Positions 5,758 through 7,027 of a stretch of 7,027 nt of DNA are shown in pieces. The DNA is from Bifidobacteriaceae bacterium (lineage in GTDB: Bacteria > Actinomycetota > Actinomycetes > Actinomycetales > Bifidobacteriaceae), in contig JAISKS010000019.1 in the NCBI GenBank assembly GCA_031260825.1, positions 1 to 7,027 of the forward strand. Reading direction: 5' to 3'. Within the stretch, counting starts at the first letter, position 1; the number at the start of each line of letters is the position of its first letter. The translations under genes were made by a program, and so were the position numbers. The notes under the pieces are model-generated. The model ran no database searches. It worked only from the letters and a program-made list of their open reading frames with translations, and was not told the DNA's origin.

Positions 5758-6045
5758 ATGAGTGATCTATTTTCAGATAATTTTAAAATACTAGATATTT
5801 ATAAAATGAGCGATGATATTGAAAAAAATGTCTACTGGAAAAAACGCTCTTTATGTTCACAAACTGATAATTCATATTTTTTCCCTGAAAAAGGTGGTAC
5901 AACAACTAGCGCTAAAGCTGTATGCTCACAATGCCCAGTTAGTACAGACTGCTTAGAATATGCATTAGTTCATGATTTGAAATTCGGCGTTTGGGGTGGA
6001 AAATCTACTTCTGAGAGAAACGCTTTAAGAAAATATAAATTCTAG
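5758..6045 (+). CDS. WhiB-family [4Fe-4S] transcriptional regulator, WhiB2/WhmD-like
   Basis: A 95-residue Wbl protein with the four cluster-binding cysteines Cys33, Cys56, Cys59 and Cys65 (CxxC followed by Cx5C), the turn GVWGG at 77-81 and a basic C-terminus (RNALRKYKF) for DNA contact. The phrases FFPEKGGTTTSAK and CLEYALVHDLKFGVWGG are closest, from memory, to the WhiB2/WhmD group, which controls septation and cell division in mycobacteria and streptomycetes. Wbl proteins usually act with the primary sigma factor, sensing redox or nitric oxide through the cluster. The start is set by AAAGG 7 bases before the ATG. A second Met at residue 17 is a possible alternative, since the first 20 residues are not conserved. 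The gene stands alone with a long regulated leader and converges on a helicase-nuclease gene. The family is certain; the subgroup is likely. Confidence 0.93.
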   Translation: MSDLFSDNFKILDIYKMSDDIEKNVYWKKRSLCSQTDNSYFFPEKGGTTTSAKAVCSQCPVSTDCLEYALVHDLKFGVWGGKSTSERNALRKYKF

Positions 6046-6050
6046 ATTTT

Positions 6051-6172
6051 TAGGTAATCGCTATAAACTCGGCTTTTTTGGTAGATTCCTGGTCGAGCGA
6101 GCTCGCAGTTGTGTAGTGCAGGAATGACAGACTAAAATCTAGCCAAAAAAGAGATTCTATAGCGATTACCTA
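6051..6172. mobile_element. Candidate MITE-like nested palindrome between convergent genes
   Basis: The ends are 15-bp perfect inverted repeats, TAGGTAATCGCTATA (6051-6065) and its complement (6158-6172). Further pairs lie inside in order: CTTTTTTGG (6073-6081) with CCAAAAAAG (6143-6151), TAGATT (6082-6087) with AATCTA (6136-6141), ATTCCTG (6085-6091) with CAGGAAT (6119-6125), and a core palindrome GCGAGCTCGC (6097-6106). The second and third internal pairs share bases and compete. If the outer TA on each side is a target duplication, the element is about 118 bp with GG...CC ends, as in IS630/Tc1-mariner-derived MITEs. There is no open frame. It starts 5 bp after the whiB stop and ends 2 bp before the helicase stop. 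A large bidirectional terminator or cruciform is the alternative. Confidence 0.55.
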
Positions 6173-6174
6173 TA

Positions 6175-7027
6175 TTATTCAAAATTCCAAACAAGTTCCA
6201 AACTATCTCCAAAAGTATAAATTAATACAATCTTAGACACCTTTTCACCTGTAGCTTTCTCAAAAATATCTTTATATATAAGCAGTTGTTGCTTATATTC
6301 AGGCAAACTATCAGCAACCGATACATTTTTATAATCAGCGATAGTCCATAAGCCGTCATCACCCAAATAAACTAAGTCAGCATAAGCCTGCGTAGTTTTA
6401 TCTTCACTAGTCTCATTTTCACCAGCGAATTCTCTCGAGGCTCCCATTGAAAGCTCTTGATAAACCTTTTTAGATTTAATTGCCTCATTTATTGTGGTCG
6501 AATTCATAATCAAATTAGATATGATTTTTTTAGCGAGTTCTTGGTCTTTTTTCGTCAGATCTGTACCGGCTAATTCTATTAATTCTTCATCATATTGAAG
6601 TCGAGATTTTTCTAAAATACTATGAATAATCGTACCAAAAGCAGCAGCGTCCATAGTAGGTGAATCTGTATCATTTAATGAATTAATGTATTTTTCTAGT
6701 TGATTTTTTTGTGACTCAATTCCATCAATATCATCAATTGAATATTCATGCTTGCTGACAGTAAATGTAGATTTTTCAAGTGATTTTTTGCATATTTCAG
6801 ATCTATATATATTGTCAAATCGGTTCGAATATAATGTCTTAATTTTCTTATCAAATTTATCATCATAAGCAATCATATTTAGAGTTGAATCGACACTAGA
6901 ATAGTCTGAATTATCTAAGAAACCAGATCCTTCAAGAACATTAAAAAATGTATTATTTTTGTCACTACTAAATGAATGTGCAGTGATTATAAGACCGTAT
7001 TTTGCGCGAGTATAGCCAACATAATAA
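6175..7027 (-). CDS. UvrD/Rep-type helicase with C-terminal PD-(D/E)XK nuclease domain, 3' part only
   Basis: The frame is open on the - strand from the right edge to a TAA at 6175-6177, giving 283 residues of a longer protein. The first visible residues, YYVGYTRAKYGLIITAH, are superfamily 1 helicase motif VI, so the Met codon at 6876 is internal. After a linker of about 110 residues comes a RecB/Cas4-type nuclease domain. Counting from that Met it has GTIIH (His85), Glu141 in YQELSM, Asp168 in AYADLVY, Asp181-Tyr-Lys183 in WTIADYKN, and Tyr194...QQLLIY. All expected catalytic positions are present, so it is probably an active nuclease. This domain order matches AdnA/AdnB or AddA-like helicase-nucleases that resect double-strand breaks for recombination. 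Which subunit it is cannot be told from the tail. It is convergent with whiB. Confidence 0.88.
   Translation of the reverse strand, partial: YYVGYTRAKYGLIITAHSFSSDKNNTFFNVLEGSGFLDNSDYSSVDSTLNMIAYDDKFDKKIKTLYSNRFDNIYRSEICKKSLEKSTFTVSKHEYSIDDIDGIESQKNQLEKYINSLNDTDSPTMDAAAFGTIIHSILEKSRLQYDEELIELAGTDLTKKDQELAKKIISNLIMNSTTINEAIKSKKVYQELSMGASREFAGENETSEDKTTQAYADLVYLGDDGLWTIADYKNVSVADSLPEYKQQLLIYKDIFEKATGEKVSKIVLIYTFGDSLELVWNFE

Noticed and set aside
6874..6876. Met codon as the start of a separate 233-residue nuclease gene on the - strand
   Set aside because: The frame continues upstream to the window edge and encodes helicase motif VI, so the nuclease domain belongs to a larger helicase.
6175..7027. 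Helicase-nuclease and WhiB as a defence system
   Set aside because: Helicase-nucleases of this domain order are usually break-repair enzymes in actinobacteria, the genes are convergent rather than co-transcribed, and no other defence genes are visible.

Overview
The window looks like chromosomal DNA from a strongly AT-rich actinobacterium. A WhiB-family iron-sulfur protein (found in actinobacteria and their phages) and a GarA/OdhI-type FHA protein are both present. The TatD protein carries a long insertion of the kind I remember from bifidobacteria and relatives, and the threonine/serine exporter is of the two-domain ThrE type. Such low G+C is unusual for the phylum and points to a reduced or host-associated lineage (for example an AT-rich Bifidobacteriales symbiont) or a streamlined aquatic one. 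The sequence alone does not settle which. All six complete genes are on the + strand; a partial - strand gene enters from the right edge.

Layout: (1) 1-826, the 3' end of a gene for an unrecognised, probably extracytoplasmic protein. (2) 827-1022, a repeat-rich spacer with a 22-bp tandem array that begins on the upstream stop codon, a G+C-rich island able to form two mutually exclusive hairpins, and the promoter and Shine-Dalgarno of the next gene. (3) 1023-5520, five tightly packed genes: GarA-like FHA protein, TatD metal-dependent hydrolase, SixA-like histidine phosphatase, 3-isopropylmalate dehydrogenase (leuB), and ThrE-type exporter. Gaps are 3 to 24 bp, which suggests an operon, but the phosphatase also has its own near-consensus promoter inside the end of tatD, placed so that the mRNA would start at the ATG (leaderless). 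(4) 5521-5757, a long regulatory region before whiB with a 12-bp inverted repeat touching an extended -10 promoter and six TGTAA pentamers. (5) 5758-6045, a complete WhiB2/WhmD-like protein. (6) 6051-6172, a nested palindromic element with 15-bp terminal inverted repeats, possibly a TA-flanked MITE, filling the convergent gap. (7) 6175-7027, the C-terminal part of a UvrD-type helicase with a fused PD-(D/E)XK nuclease domain, convergent to whiB and running off the right edge.

Functionally the five-gene cluster mixes signalling (FHA protein, phosphatase) with amino-acid metabolism and transport (LeuB, ThrE). A link through carbon/nitrogen control by the GarA-like protein is possible but inferred only from position. 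I see no defence system, CRISPR array, RNA gene or integrase. The most unusual material is in the spacers: the tandem array, the whiB control region and the nested palindrome.
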